Part shown: piece by piece, positions 1 to 11,900 of the stretch
Position numbering within the stretch: the stretch's first letter is position 1
Layout: every line of letters begins with the position of its first letter
NCBI GenBank assembly: GCA_024741835.1
Contig: JAENRP010000083.1
Span: forward strand, 3,269 to 67,268
Source: Diplocarpon mali
Lineage: Eukaryota; Ascomycota; Leotiomycetes; Helotiales; Drepanopezizaceae
Direction: 5' to 3'
Length of the DNA: 64,000 nucleotides
Made by a program: the position numbers and the translations under genes
Notes under the pieces: model-generated
What the model saw: only the letters and a program-made list of their open reading frames with translations
Database searches by the model: none
Told to the model about the DNA's origin: nothing

Positions 1-368
1 CCCTCCTAGCGGCCTGCCGACTGCATTCTCCTTTCCATCCCTCACCAGAGAACCGCTCGCTAACTCTCCGGGTCAGCTTAAGTGTGAAGACCTGCCTCTT
101 CCGCCTCTCTCACTTTGGATACGGCTCTCTCGGCAGTCTCGACCAGCCTCTTCTTTCTTTTCAGTACTGACCTCAATACACTCTCTAATATCCTAATTTC
201 TCGACACCTGTCGAGTATCACTGCCGTGTTCTCGGAACATCTCACATTCCTTCCAGTGCTTCCCCGAGCGCTGTCGGTCGAAGCTCCTGGAGAACTTGAC
301 GTCCATTCTTTCCCCCCCCCTCCTCCCCCCAAAACTCACACTCCCCAATTACCTTCCCATCAGCAAAT
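1..368 (+). other. Upstream/leader region of the G1 cyclin gene
   Basis: No coding sequence is supported here. The stretch is pyrimidine-rich on the plus strand, including C-runs near 310-330, as is common in promoters and leaders of filamentous fungi. It ends at the cyclin ATG at 369. Reading frames that cross it (from 115 and 296) are shadows: the 296 frame is simply exon 2 of the cyclin extended backward through intron 1. Confidence 0.5.
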
Positions 369-1600
369 ATGGCGTACCGTTCTCAACCGTGCGAGACGTT
401 CTTCGTCGAGGAGGCATACCCGACCCACCGACCCACTCCAAACCAAGACTACATCAAGATGGCGGGTCGGCGGAAGCAAGAAGCAATGGCCAGCGAGCTG
501 TCGAGACAAGTGTGCGATACGTACATGGAGGATATCGTCGCTCACATGAGGAACATGGAGGTCAAGCGCCTCGCCTTGCCCCTCACTTCACCGCTGACTC
601 GAAGCAGGACGAGACGCTCCCGGATGTCGCTTCGATCGACATCCAACAGGAGATCCAGTGGTTCATGAGACCCTACCTCGTCGACTTTCTCATCGAGGCC
701 CACGCGGCCTTTCAACTCCTCCCCGAGACCCTCTTCCTCGCCGTCAACCTGCTCGACCGATACTGCTCCAAGCGTGTCGTCTACAAGAGACACTACCAGC
801 TGGTCGGCTGTGCCGCTCTCCTGATCGCGGCCAAGTACGGGGACCGCAAGGAGCGCGTTCCCATGATCCGAGAGCTGAAGTCCATGTGCTGTAGTCTGTA
901 CGACGAGGACATGTTCACCCAGATGGAATGGCACGTTCTCAACACCCTGGATTGGATCATCGGCCACCCGACCGTTGACACCTGGCTCCAGCTGGCGCTG
1001 AAGGGCGGTCCCGCATTCGACGATATCGAGGTCGAGCACATGTCGTGGTACCTCTGCGAGATTGCGCTCTACCACAAGGACTTTGTCTCGAAGCGCCCCT
1101 CGGTCGTGGCGCAGGCCTCGATCGCGCTCGCCCGGGGCATCCTCGGCCGCCGCGAGGTCCTCGACGAGAGCGACTGCGACGTCAGCCAGGCCATCCTCGA
1201 GCTCTCCCACTGCCTCGACCGCCCCTCGCAAGTCCTCTTCCGCAAGTACGCGACGCCGCACATGTCGCGCGTGTCGACCGCCCTCGACGTGTTCCTCCGC
1301 CAGCAAGCCGCCATGAGTCGCCTGGCCAGCCCGCCGACGCCCCCCTGCGAGCCCATGGCCCGGCACCGCCAGCAGCAGAACCTGTACCCCGGCACCCCCC
1401 AGAAGCAGTACGGGAGTGTGGTCCATGGCTACATGACGCCGCCCGTCACACCCGAGGGCGAGTACTTCCTGGGCGGCAACAACGAGAACAAGGCCTACCA
1501 TGCCGCTCCGCGCTGCCCCGTCACCCCGACCCCGGCCTCCAGCAACCCGTACGTCCAGCAACCCCAATACCCGCACTATCACCAAGATCTGTTGAACTGA
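369..1600 (+). CDS. G1/S-specific cyclin (CLN/PUC1 type)
   Basis: Two exons, 369-560 and 608-1600, give 394 residues. The 47-nt intron starts GTCAAG, has a CTGAC branch site and ends GCAG; the join is in phase, so the ATG at 369 is preferred. The cyclin box spans roughly residues 70-210: 'MRPYLVDFLIEAH' matches the MRxxLxxWL-type Cdk-contact helix, followed by 'LLDRYCSKRVV' and 'AALLIAAKYGDRKE'. A second helical repeat (about 'DVSQAILELSHCLDRP') lies downstream. The C-terminal third is Pro/Gln-rich with several Ser/Thr-Pro sites such as 'MTPPVTPEGE', as expected for phosphorylation-controlled, short-lived G1 cyclins. Known role: it activates the main Cdk at G1/S in the nucleus. The family call is secure; equivalence to a particular yeast CLN is not. 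Confidence 0.92.
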
Positions 1601-2679
1601 GGTGTCGAGGTCCTCGACTGGGGCTGGAGGCGAATGGACTGATTCGCATCGAAATCTAATACATCCCTCTCGCGTCCCACACAGGGGGCTAATCAGAACC
1701 AACACGTCCGTGTGGCACCAGCGGATCTCTCTCCTTCGACCAACTTATAATGAAGCATAGCGATCTACGAGCGGCGGTCCAAAAAAAAACTTCCTTGTTT
1801 GCGATCTTTCAATCGACGTCTTGTTAGCGACTATCTTTGACAGCTTTTTTCCTTTCTATCGTTGTGCTTGTTTCCCTTTTCTTGAATCTCAATTTTCCTT
1901 TCTGCTCTGAATGTGCATACCACTCTTGCATAGCACCCCCCCCCCCCTCCGTCCACCGGGTCCGTTCTTTCTCCTCCTTGAAGTCGTACTGCACAAGCAC
2001 ATGGGGCACTCGTTCGGGAGCAGTAGGCCGGCAACGTAGAAGAATAAATCAAAATCTGACAAGAGGGTGGGGAAGGGAATTCCGTGGGAGGGTTCGAGCT
2101 GAGGACGTGGGGACCCGACAATGGAGGGAAAGATGGGACAGGATAGATTGCTACACCGCCAGGGACATGGATAGACGGAACTCTGGACTGGATTGGCCTG
2201 CACCGGTCGTGGATTGGGTATAGACGTGGTGGATGATACCCAGGTCGCTTGCTTGGGGAGGTGACGGACGGGAGGGTGGTAATAGTCGAGGGGGGTAATT
2301 GCCGCTGGACTGGACTGGGGTGGACAGGCAGTGAGTGAGCGGGTAGTAGTTGATAAACAAGACGTGCATGAAGCCTCTTTCTCCCTCCCGTCCCGTCTCC
2401 GCGCCGCTCTGCGGCACACCGAACGTATCCTGAAACGTGAAGCACCTTTTCCACACTTGATTTCCTCGGGGGATGGTAATGTGGTATGTGGAGAGGAAAA
2501 TCCCTTTGCTATTATCCACGCGGTAGGGTTCTAGTGCGTTGGCGTAGATGGTACAACGGGACTCACTCTCACCCCTCCCCCCCAAACATATACATTCCCG
2601 ACCCATCTCTCAAAGCAAAAGAGGCAAAGTCGATCCCAACGTCCCCGCAAGCAAGCCAGCAGACAGACGCATAGCGGAC
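1601..2679. other. Convergent intergenic region with homopolymer tracts
   Basis: This lies between the 3' end of the cyclin (+) and the 3' end of the next gene (-). It contains a run of about nine A's near 1781, a C-run near 1937-1946 and G/C-rich homopurine stretches. The open frames across it show no family signature and biased low-complexity composition. I see nothing beyond 3' UTR and terminator sequence. Confidence 0.5.
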
Positions 2680-5238
2680 TCAGAACATGCCCGTCCCAGA
2701 CTCGCCCCCTCGTACAGGTCCGGCCGTCGCAGCCCGATCGGCGATATGTCCCAAGAGGTCGTCGACACCCCTGGCCCGTTCCTGGGCGGCGGTTCGGGGA
2801 GCCGAGAGGATTTGCTGGCTGCGCAATGCCCACTGGGGGTGTCAGCTGATCTCGCAGGCCGAGGAGAAGGGGGAGCGGCCTCGAGCCGGCCTCGAGCCGA
2901 CGGGCCAACGTCACGTACCTGGGCGGCCCTCGGGTCGGAAACGACGACGTGGTCCTCGCAGCCCCGGCCGACCACAAACGTGATCTTGCTCACGTGCGTC
3001 CGGGTCACGTCGTCCTCGTCGACGATCAGGCCGCCGCGGTGCGAGAACCTGACGGCCGGGTTGTCGTACCGGTCGGGCGAGAGGCCCGGCGCGATGGGGG
3101 CCATCTCTATCGACCATTTCTTCTGCCCGGGCATGCGGTGGGATCCGAGTACGTCGTTGCGGTCTTCGCCCTGAGAAAGGAGGGGGGAGACATGAGCGTG
3201 AGCCATGGGCGGGGGCCAGGGGATCTTAAAGGGGNGAGAGACGAACGAGGTAGAGGGTATTCCGCGAGGGCGTCGACGAGACGTAGCAGGCTGCGAAGGG
3301 GAGGATGCCGGACTGAGGAGGTCAGTGGACGGGCCTCCGGCTGGGGAGAAAGGGTCGCGAAGGTGTGAACGTACCAGGCGGCTGGAGATTTCCATACCGT
3401 GGCTATCCCACTGGATCGAATGTCAGCCGCGTCTCCTCGCTGGCCTTCTCCCGGGGGCATCTCTTCCTCCAGCAGCTCCGTTGGGGGGGGGGGGAGACGC
3501 ACGGCGAGCGGCACGCTGCACTCGGCGACGGGGCACAAGCCGCCCAGGTACTGGTGGCTGAGCGGGTACACGGGATCGTCGGCGTCGACCAGCTGCCGGC
3601 CGTCGTCGTCGAGCACGCACACGAAGAGCTCGAAGACGCGGGTCGACACGTCGCCCGCGGCCGTCTGGAGCGTCGTGACGCTCTGCGCCGAGTAGAGGCG
3701 CGCGTCGATGTCCAGGCTGGCGAGGTCTTCGCTGTGGAGCGTGGGATACGTTGCGCCGGCTAAAGGGGGGGGGGGGAAAGGGGTCAGCGGTCTTCCTCTG
3801 TCCGTTTGTTTTTTTTTCCTTGGCCTTCGCGGCATCATTCTTCGGCTGAGGTCCCTGGGAAGCACCTGAGGGCGTGGAGGGGAGAGCTTACAATCAAGCA
3901 TAGAACGGAAGCAGAGCCGCGGCCCCTCGCCCTGGCAGTCCCGCAGAGCCGGGTCCGATGGATGCGGTTGGAAGTTGCTGGCCGCGAGACTCGGGCCGTG
4001 GAACTGGGTCTGCTGCATGCGTGCTACGTAGCCGGCGCGCTTCCAGAAGCCTTGCGTCACGTACCAGCCCCCTAATGCAGTCCAGTCGTCCTCTCTCTGG
4101 AGCGCTACGGAGGGCTGGAGTCGGGGTCTCGCTTCCTGGCTGGTGTTAGCTGGGCCGACATTCGAGAGGTCAGGTTCGAGAGGCGGCTCAGTCAAGCGAG
4201 CTCATCCCCTCGTTGTTCGGTATCTTCGCGGCCGGGCGCGGCCCTGAACCCTCGCGGGGAGGGGGATGGTACGCACGGGGTGAACCTTCAATGGAGGCTC
4301 ATACCACATCCACCCCGGCCCATGGACCTGGCTATAGCGATCGAGCATCTCGGTCCGGCGACGGACAAACTCGCCGTACGTAGCCACCGTATCGACGACG
4401 TGCGCGGCGTAGATCACGGTCAAGTGATCACTGTGTCCGATCTCACCGGACTGGTAGGCCGCGATGGCACACTTGATGTTCTCCGCCTCGGGCCCGAACT
4501 GGGATGTCGCCAGGGCCCCCTCGAGAACGACGATGCGGGCCTGGATATCCGACGCGGCGGGGTCGACGTCTCTGCGAAAACCGTCAGTCGCGCCCATCCA
4601 AGGCCAGGAACAGCGCGGACGGCGTACCCGACCCTCCCATTCGCGCCATCCGCCTCGTCGAGGCCCGCTCGCTTCTGCTTGGCCTCCTCCAGTTTCCCCC
4701 GCACGACGGGCACCAGCGACGGCATGCCCTGCTCGTGCTGCGCGAGGACGGCCTCCCACATCTCGACTTCCTTGTCCGCGCGCCCGATCTTCGAGAGCCC
4801 GGCGGCCTCCTTGGCCCCGATGACGATGGACGGGAAGAACGGGTTCCCCCCCAACAGGTCGACTTCTTCCTCGGGAGCTGGAGTCAGCGGGCCTGGTGCC
4901 GGAGGAGTCCCAGCTCTGGCACGGCTGATCCGGGGGGGGGCCGGGCCTATCGAGATGGCGGCGTTGCTGTGGCTTGCCGCTGCGTTCAAGAGCTTCTGCT
5001 CGTGGACGGAGAGGGGGATCTGGCGAGCCCCGCGCGAAGCTCTTGGAGAGCCGGGCCCGTTCCGAGGAGCCGTGGCGGATGAGGGCGGGCCCGGAAGAGA
5101 GATGGAATTGAATCCCAGGGCTAGTGGTGAGTAGGTCTTGGTATCGATCGTCCCATCTTGTGTTCTGGTTAGAACCATGCTGACTGGAGAGCTTGCGAGG
5201 ACCGGATCGGTGGCTGACAGCTGTCGGACGAAGACCAC
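2680..5238 (-). CDS. Fungal protein of unknown function with a DSGA (retropepsin-like) motif
   Basis: Seven exons on the minus strand join in phase to about 602 residues: 5238-4628, 4571-4277, 4096-3892, 3759-3503, 3410-3375, 3170-2919 and 2832-2680. Donors are GTACGC, GTGCGT, GTAAGC, GTGCGT, GTACGT and GTACGT. The 4276-4097 intron (180 nt) is the least certain. The N-terminal ~150 residues are Pro/Ser/Ala-rich and probably disordered. A helical middle part follows ('IVVLEGALATSQFG', 'AENIKCAIAAYQSGE'). At about residues 370-373, across intron 3, is 'LDSGATYPTL', which resembles the D-S/T-G-A active-site turn of retropepsin-like aspartyl proteases; the segment after it ('RVFELFVCVLDDDGRQLV') is beta-rich. 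I do not recognise a named family, and protease activity is inference only. One undetermined base (N, 3235) lies in the intron between exons 5 and 6. Confidence 0.72.
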
Positions 5239-5980
5239 AGGAGCGGGTAGTCAGCTCAGGATGCGTCACTCAGTCGGTGAACCTGCCAGTGCGATTTTGG
5301 TGTCGAGGCGGGAGCTGTGGTGAAATCAGTCGGTAGTCGGCACGATTCCTGGGCTTGGTGGTGCTCTCCTTGATATCCAACGGATGTCCTCCCAGCAGCC
5401 CACCCCCTTCATTTGAGAGCTCCTTATAGTTGCTGCCACCATGTTGCAGTCTTAGCATGGCTGCTTTCGGTCACTTGGAGTTTGGAGGTCAATGACAACA
5501 AGCTCCTAAGCGAGCAAGAGCTTAAGCGAAAGCGGCCAAGTCAAACGAGCTCTTGCCAAGCATGCCCGTCACATGATAAGCTACCAACTTCAGTCTTTTC
5601 TATCGTTTCCATCGTTCCCGGCCTGTGGAATGTGCTGTGAGAATCGCGGAAATCAATCTTAATGATGGCCACATTCCTTGCCTGTTGCGGGCAGCAGCAG
5701 GAAAATGCATTCCTCGAACCGAGACATCCCTTCGCCTTTCGACGTTCGCGAGCGTTGCACTCCGCGCAGAGCTGCTTCCGAACAACAGCTTCCGGCGACG
5801 CACAACCACCGAGTCCTCAACTTTCGGGTCAGCATCGAAGGCCGTTTTCGGAAAACGTGTTGTGGGTAGGGGCCGTTGTGACGGATCCTGACGGGGGAGA
5901 TGGCTCCAGCTAGGTACGTGCTCCGCAGCTCACCGTGATATCCACGAAGAATCGCTAAAAGAGAACGCAGTCCGGCGCCG
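5239..5980. other. Divergent intergenic/promoter region
   Basis: This 742-nt stretch separates the minus-strand gene starting at 5238 from the plus-strand giant gene starting at 5981, so it should carry both promoters. Short frames across it are uninformative. I found no convincing TATA box, repeat or RNA gene. Confidence 0.45.
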
Positions 5981-8900
5981 ATGGGGCCTCCCACTGATGA
6001 GTTCAAAGGCCATTCGCAACCTCCACCAAATGAGCGCCTCACTGCTGCCCGAAATTTTCTTGGAGACGAGGATCCCTATCGATGTCTGGACTTCGCCGCC
6101 CGGATAGACGAGATCGAGGAGTACGTAAAGCATCTCGAGGATGGCAGAGTTCCCTGCGACCTGGATCTCCTCCACGCCGTCAAGGTGATGGCCGCTGCGC
6201 ATCGTGAGTGGGACGAGCGGAGTAGAGGTGGGCCTGCAGACACGGCCTGTAGCAGCAGCGGTGAGCCAAAGAGATTACCATACTCGACTCGACTCGTCTC
6301 CCTCGAGACGGCGGCCAACCTCAAGGCAGAGCGAGAAGCGTTCGGCCTCAACACACAAATGAGAGAAGACCACCCCCCCTTCTCCGTCCTCCGCGAGGAC
6401 GACCACGCCCAGTTCCTCGCGGCTATGAATGACGCTGCGGCCGAGGATCCGGACGAGGTTGATCCCACCAGCAACCTCCTTTGGGCAGAAGGTCGAGCGT
6501 ATTCCTGGGCGCTGCAAGATCCGATCCTGATCCCATTCTGGATGCATCCGACCGAAGGCATCCCCAAGAAAGGAGTTCGGGCAGGAGATCCGACCCCGTG
6601 GTATCGCGCGACGATACCCAATCCCCTGGCGGCCGAGAGGGATCGTCCTGCTCGTGGCTGGGTTCCGGCGTATGTTCTTGCTACGGAGGCTGAAATTAAC
6701 AGGCTCTTGAGAGACATTGCTCAACTGGCCCCTGAAGAAGGCCTCAAGCTGCTTCCAAGACTGTTCTCCATCATCCAGTTCCTCGAGCCGCCTGAGCTGC
6801 GTCGCCTTGGTGCGGAGAATGCAGCCTTCGATGCGGCAGAAGACGCGGCCCTCAAAGCAGGAAAGGATGCTACAGAGATCTTCTCCCCAAAGGAGAGGCG
6901 AGAGAGAAATAGGATTCTAGCAGGGCTTCAAGCTGGACGGGCCAAGTTGATAGAGAGTCTTGAGCCGAGTGTATACTTGATCGTGCGGCTCACCCGAAAC
7001 GAAAGTATCGAGGTCAGTCTACCAGGAGTGTTCTACGTGGACCACGGAATCCTCGGCCCGGCTCGGACGGAGGTGCTCCGGAGAGCCAACGAGTTGCTTC
7101 AAGCAGCGGTAGCGCCTTTTGGAATGGAGGACATGTCACAGGACGACCTGGTCGCATTCGATTTGTTCTCACAGAAATCGCAACGCTCGGACCTGGGCTC
7201 CTATGCGAGGGAGAGAGCCGCGATCCTGCAACGTGTCGGGGCGAACAGGAGCGCTGATTTGGACTACAGCGACAAGAAAAGGTTCGATGAGCTGCTCGAG
7301 GAGGAGAGAGAGGATCGCAGAGGGTGGATGAACGGATTATCAAATCCAGAATTTCGCTACCTGCGCCCGGGAGAAATGGAGTCGGACGACGAGAATCTGC
7401 TGTACATCCCGTGGGAGATCACTACAGTGCCGACGGTCGATAGCCCGATCATCATTGAGCAGGTCATTCCCGCAAATGTTCAAGCAATCCAACGATTCCT
7501 CAACAACAAGCTCCAGGTCAGGCCTGTCCCAGACGTCAAAGATGAAATTGGCTTCTGGATCGAGGTAGCCCCTCCCGATCTCCGCGCTCTGGCGATCCCT
7601 TGGCTGGGATGGCGCAGGATGGAGAATGAGGGGCCACTGGGGCCTGAAGATCTACGACTGCAGTCAAATCTCGACCCAATATTTCGCAGCGCTTACAAGT
7701 CCTGGCGAGAAGGCCTTGGTCCTGATCTGATCGTCAAACTGCCTGGCCCACACATGATTCCTGAAAGGCCTGGAATTCTCTACCGTCTCAGTGACGATGA
7801 TGATTGTGCCGCTACAGATGTCGGCCCGATCCAGAAGTTGCTCGACCTCGGACAAAACCGAAACCCCGGCGAGCAGGACCTTCTTCGAAAAGCTCTCATA
7901 CCCTTCTCATATCCAGCCCTCCGAAGGCTCCGCGACGATTGGCAAGATGCCCTCGAGGCGCCGACGCAAAACCCTGCTCCATGTCAAGACGCATGGGTAG
8001 CTACGATGAACAGATGGATCCGGAGCATGGACGGGGCGCAGGTTGAACTTAGAAGCAGGCCGAACCTGACTCTAGACCCTGACAACGACCCATCTGTAGT
8101 CTACTATCGGGGACCTCTTCGTGTGGAATCGCACTACCCTCGACTAGACGACAAGCTTCGAGAAGCGCTGAGCGAACACATCAACGGAAAGGAAATCCCG
8201 GAGCGTTTTGAGAAGCACACAGATTTGCTGGCCCCGGTGATCAGAGAAGCGTATGAGGTGTGGAAGCGGGAACAGAAGCCCCGGGATGGTGCGATTTATG
8301 GTTATCACGTAAGAGCGCTATGGTCGAGTTTCCAGCCCAAATTCACACCGGATGTGCAGATCCCCGGCGGATTATCACAGGTGGGTGCTCGGCCCGATGC
8401 CATCACGGATTGTCCCGCAGAATGCTCACCTAAGTCTGCCGCATTGACGATGATGAGAACAGAGGAGTATAATGTAGGCGAGTATACTACCACGCTGCAG
8501 CCCCAAATCGATGCGCTTGAAAACGAAATCAACCGCCTGTCAAGGAATCTCAGAATCCCTCCTGGCCGAAGCTTCAGACAGGGCTCGATTCGGACAGAGC
8601 AGAGAAACGAGTTTCGGCGTCTTGATGTCTTGTTGGAACAATTTCGACCGTGTTACATCAGAAAATTCGGCCGTCAGAGGACAAGAGTAAGTTATCCCGG
8701 GGACCGAAGCGAAGCCGCCGAGCTGGAGAGCCTCAATCGTAGCTTGACGAAGGCCTATGTAGCTTGGAGGCGACCCATCATCCAGACCGGTGTGGTGATA
8801 CACCGAGGTATCAGGCCCGTCGCGGGAAGCAAGCAGCTTTTAGAATTTCAGCCGCACGCAACAAACACAGGATTAGCTTTCCGAATAAAGGCCCCGGATC

Positions 8901-11900
8901 TAGACTCCATGGAAGAGCCTCCTCCGATCACCGAGTACGACCCAGCAGATTTTGCACCGCAAGCTGTGCAGAGTGCTATCGCAGCGAACCCGCACGAGAT
9001 CAAGAGTCTGGAACTCTGGATAAATGAGCTGTTGAGAAAAAGAGCCGCCGGGACGATTTCTTGGGACGAAAGTGAGAATTTACTCTCTGGCCTCCGCGTT
9101 ATCATGCCACCGCATATGGCGAACCTCGAAAAGGCCCATTACGCAGTTGACTCTGCTGCCAGAGAATCCAATGATCCTAAACGAGATCGACTTTTCTGGG
9201 AAAGCTGGGACAGCTGGGACAAGACATACGACGACTGGATCGCCGGGCTTCCTGAGGGGCATGTCGAAATAGCGCTGCCCGGAACACTGTCTCCAGACGG
9301 GATGCCATTGCAGATAGCTGACACCAAGTCTCTCGACCGACCCTACAGACCCCAAAGCTTGCCATTCGCGGTGAGAGATGTGGAGAAGAAGTTGAACGAA
9401 TACCTGTACGGGGCGTTCTCATCACTATCGACTGGAGAGCGTCAAAATCGAGAGGCCATTCTCTGGCAATTCTTCCGCCCGATAGACAATCACGCGCGTC
9501 GCTTGATCCTACAGCACATCGAAAGAGAGTTTTCTACGGGAAAATTGGAGCCTCAAAATCTTACAGCTGAAATCGCTGCTCTTGTTGAGTCCCTTTCGCT
9601 GCGCTGCTGTGCTATCTACAGAGACAAATTGAGGTCACTTCGTTCCAGAAATGTTTTCATCGCCGAGCAAGTCCCGGGCGAGTACAAGCTATCACACGAA
9701 TCTTTTCTCGTACCTGGAAATCCGGATGCCACAGGTGCAACGCCAGAATTGAGAATAGCTGCAAGCCTCGTCGGTCTCTTGTGTATCGCCGATTTTCGCG
9801 ATACCCGGGCGGAGTTTCTTGATCTGACTTCCAAAATCCGACGCTACGCTCCCCTCTCCACCGACGAGCGGAGACGGCTCAAAGCACGTCTTGAATTGCT
9901 GGCGACCGCAAACCTAGCAACCATGCAGGTTCAATCGGATACTGTCGCCAGAATTTCCATCCAGCACCAAACAGACAAAAATTGGCAATCTAAAGCGCCA
10001 TTAGAATTGCTGGATGCCGACTCCGTATGCTTGTGGTATGGGTGGGTATTGGGCTCGTTGGACCCAAGCCTCAGGGTGCTGTTGAATCCCCCGTTACCAA
10101 GTCTCATCAACACGATACTCCAAGATGGAACTCGCTCACAGACTCCCGACCGCGCCTCTCAACCAGCCAGAGCAGCAAGTGCCTTCGAAATAAAAGCGTT
10201 GGAAACTGAGATCAATAACCTACTATCGAGGCTCGAGGGCAGAAAGGCAGGATCATCCACGCAAGAGGAAGCGTTCACACTTTTGTACTTGCTCAGAGAG
10301 CTTTTACCTCCTGTATTGAGAGTTCTGAAACTTCAGAATGATCGACGGCTAGCGGGCCTCATCGACCCAGCCGGAAGTATCATTAGTGGGCTAGCGTCAG
10401 TTGAGTCTCAGAAGGAGTTTGAAACCCGGTATCGAGACTATCTGACCAGCTTACCGCGATTGGGGGTTGTGTTAGACCTCTGGTGGTACAGTGACGCGGA
10501 GATCAATGCCGCATGTGCTCGGTGGAGGGATTTGAAGGAGATGTTTCTCAATCCAGATGGCACCACAAAGTACCCAATCACTCCGCTGCAGATTGAGAAC
10601 CAGCAGCAGAGGCGGTGGTTTGAGCAATATGCCGTCTTGATAGATTACGTCGACCAAGGCTGTGTAGCAACGGCCGATGCAAACGTAGTGGAGCAATTGC
10701 TAATATCCAAGGCCCCAGATGTGCTCCGGGACTTGGAGCGAGAAATTCGCGTTACCACTGCTGCACTAGCAGCTGGCGATGTAGATGGTACAGCATTCCT
10801 CATTGGTATCAAGGAAGATTTCGTCAGATCCTACATCGATTGGTACACGAAGCAGAGTGTAAGCCACATTGTATTCATCTTTCTTGTATCCCACTAACGC
10901 ATGTCGTAGCCTCAGGTCATCCTGGACCTCAGAGGGGCTGGACCGGTTGCAGGAAAGACGATTGACTTCACTGGCAAAGCCGAAAGGAGAGGGATCCAGA
11001 GGGCTGCCATAGAGCTTGCGCTGAATCTCTTGGCCTCTAATCAAGAGCAACACCGACCCGCTGATCGCTTCAGGATAATTGATACCGCGCGGCAATATGT
11101 GCCCCTGCCAGATGAAGTCTCAATATCGTTACCTCTAGAACTCTCAAGACGACAGATTGATCCAGACACGTTCGAGTACACGAAGAAGATGAGTGCATAT
11201 CGAGAATGGAAAGACTTTGATTACGAGCTTTCCCGTGGTCGCTTGATCCGGGATCATGCGACTCTACAGGCGCGGACCGGAGTTCCTGACCCGGATGTCA
11301 TGGCTCTGGATGATGCAGAAAGTACTGAGATTGCAGCCCACTACCTATACCCTCCCGTAAACTACATGGGGCCAGTGGCCGCCGCCGACTCTACCGACTG
11401 GATGAAGGTTCGCCGCGAGCGTCACGCGGAACTGAGTCGGATTGCACTCCGGCTGTCTGATGCATACACGAGAGCCCCCAGGCCCCTTCTCCAAAGACTC
11501 CTTGTAGTCATAAACGAGGGGATGCTCGACAATAACCGAGATCACCCACTGTCCGATAATGTTCCGCTAGACAGGCGAGGCCTTGATCTTCTCGAGGAAA
11601 TTTCGGGCGACTCTTGGGCTGAGGGGAGAATAGAGTACTCACCGCCCCTTGAGATTGAGCAACACAATGAAGGAGAACCTCATTTCGTATCACGGCCTGC
11701 CGAAGTCCCACTGGCGGTGATGTTGGAGTTCGAGGAGTATCTTGTGAAACTTCCGAATCTGCCATTTTGGGTTCCGCTGCCAGACGACCCGGCACTGGCG
11801 AGTGCTGACCCGGCCGTGCTTAGACAGCCTCGGCACTTGGAGGCTATCAAAAGCACGCTTGGTCTGACTCTGAACGAGGTGCAGAGCGCGCAGCCTATTC

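Noticed and set aside
1045..1659. 204-codon plus-strand frame overlapping cyclin exon 2
   Set aside because: Arg/Pro-rich alternate-frame shadow of the cyclin.
542..1705. 387-codon minus-strand open frame opposite the cyclin gene
   Set aside because: It is antisense to a clear cyclin; its open character follows from the third-position GC bias of the real gene, and it has no motif of its own.
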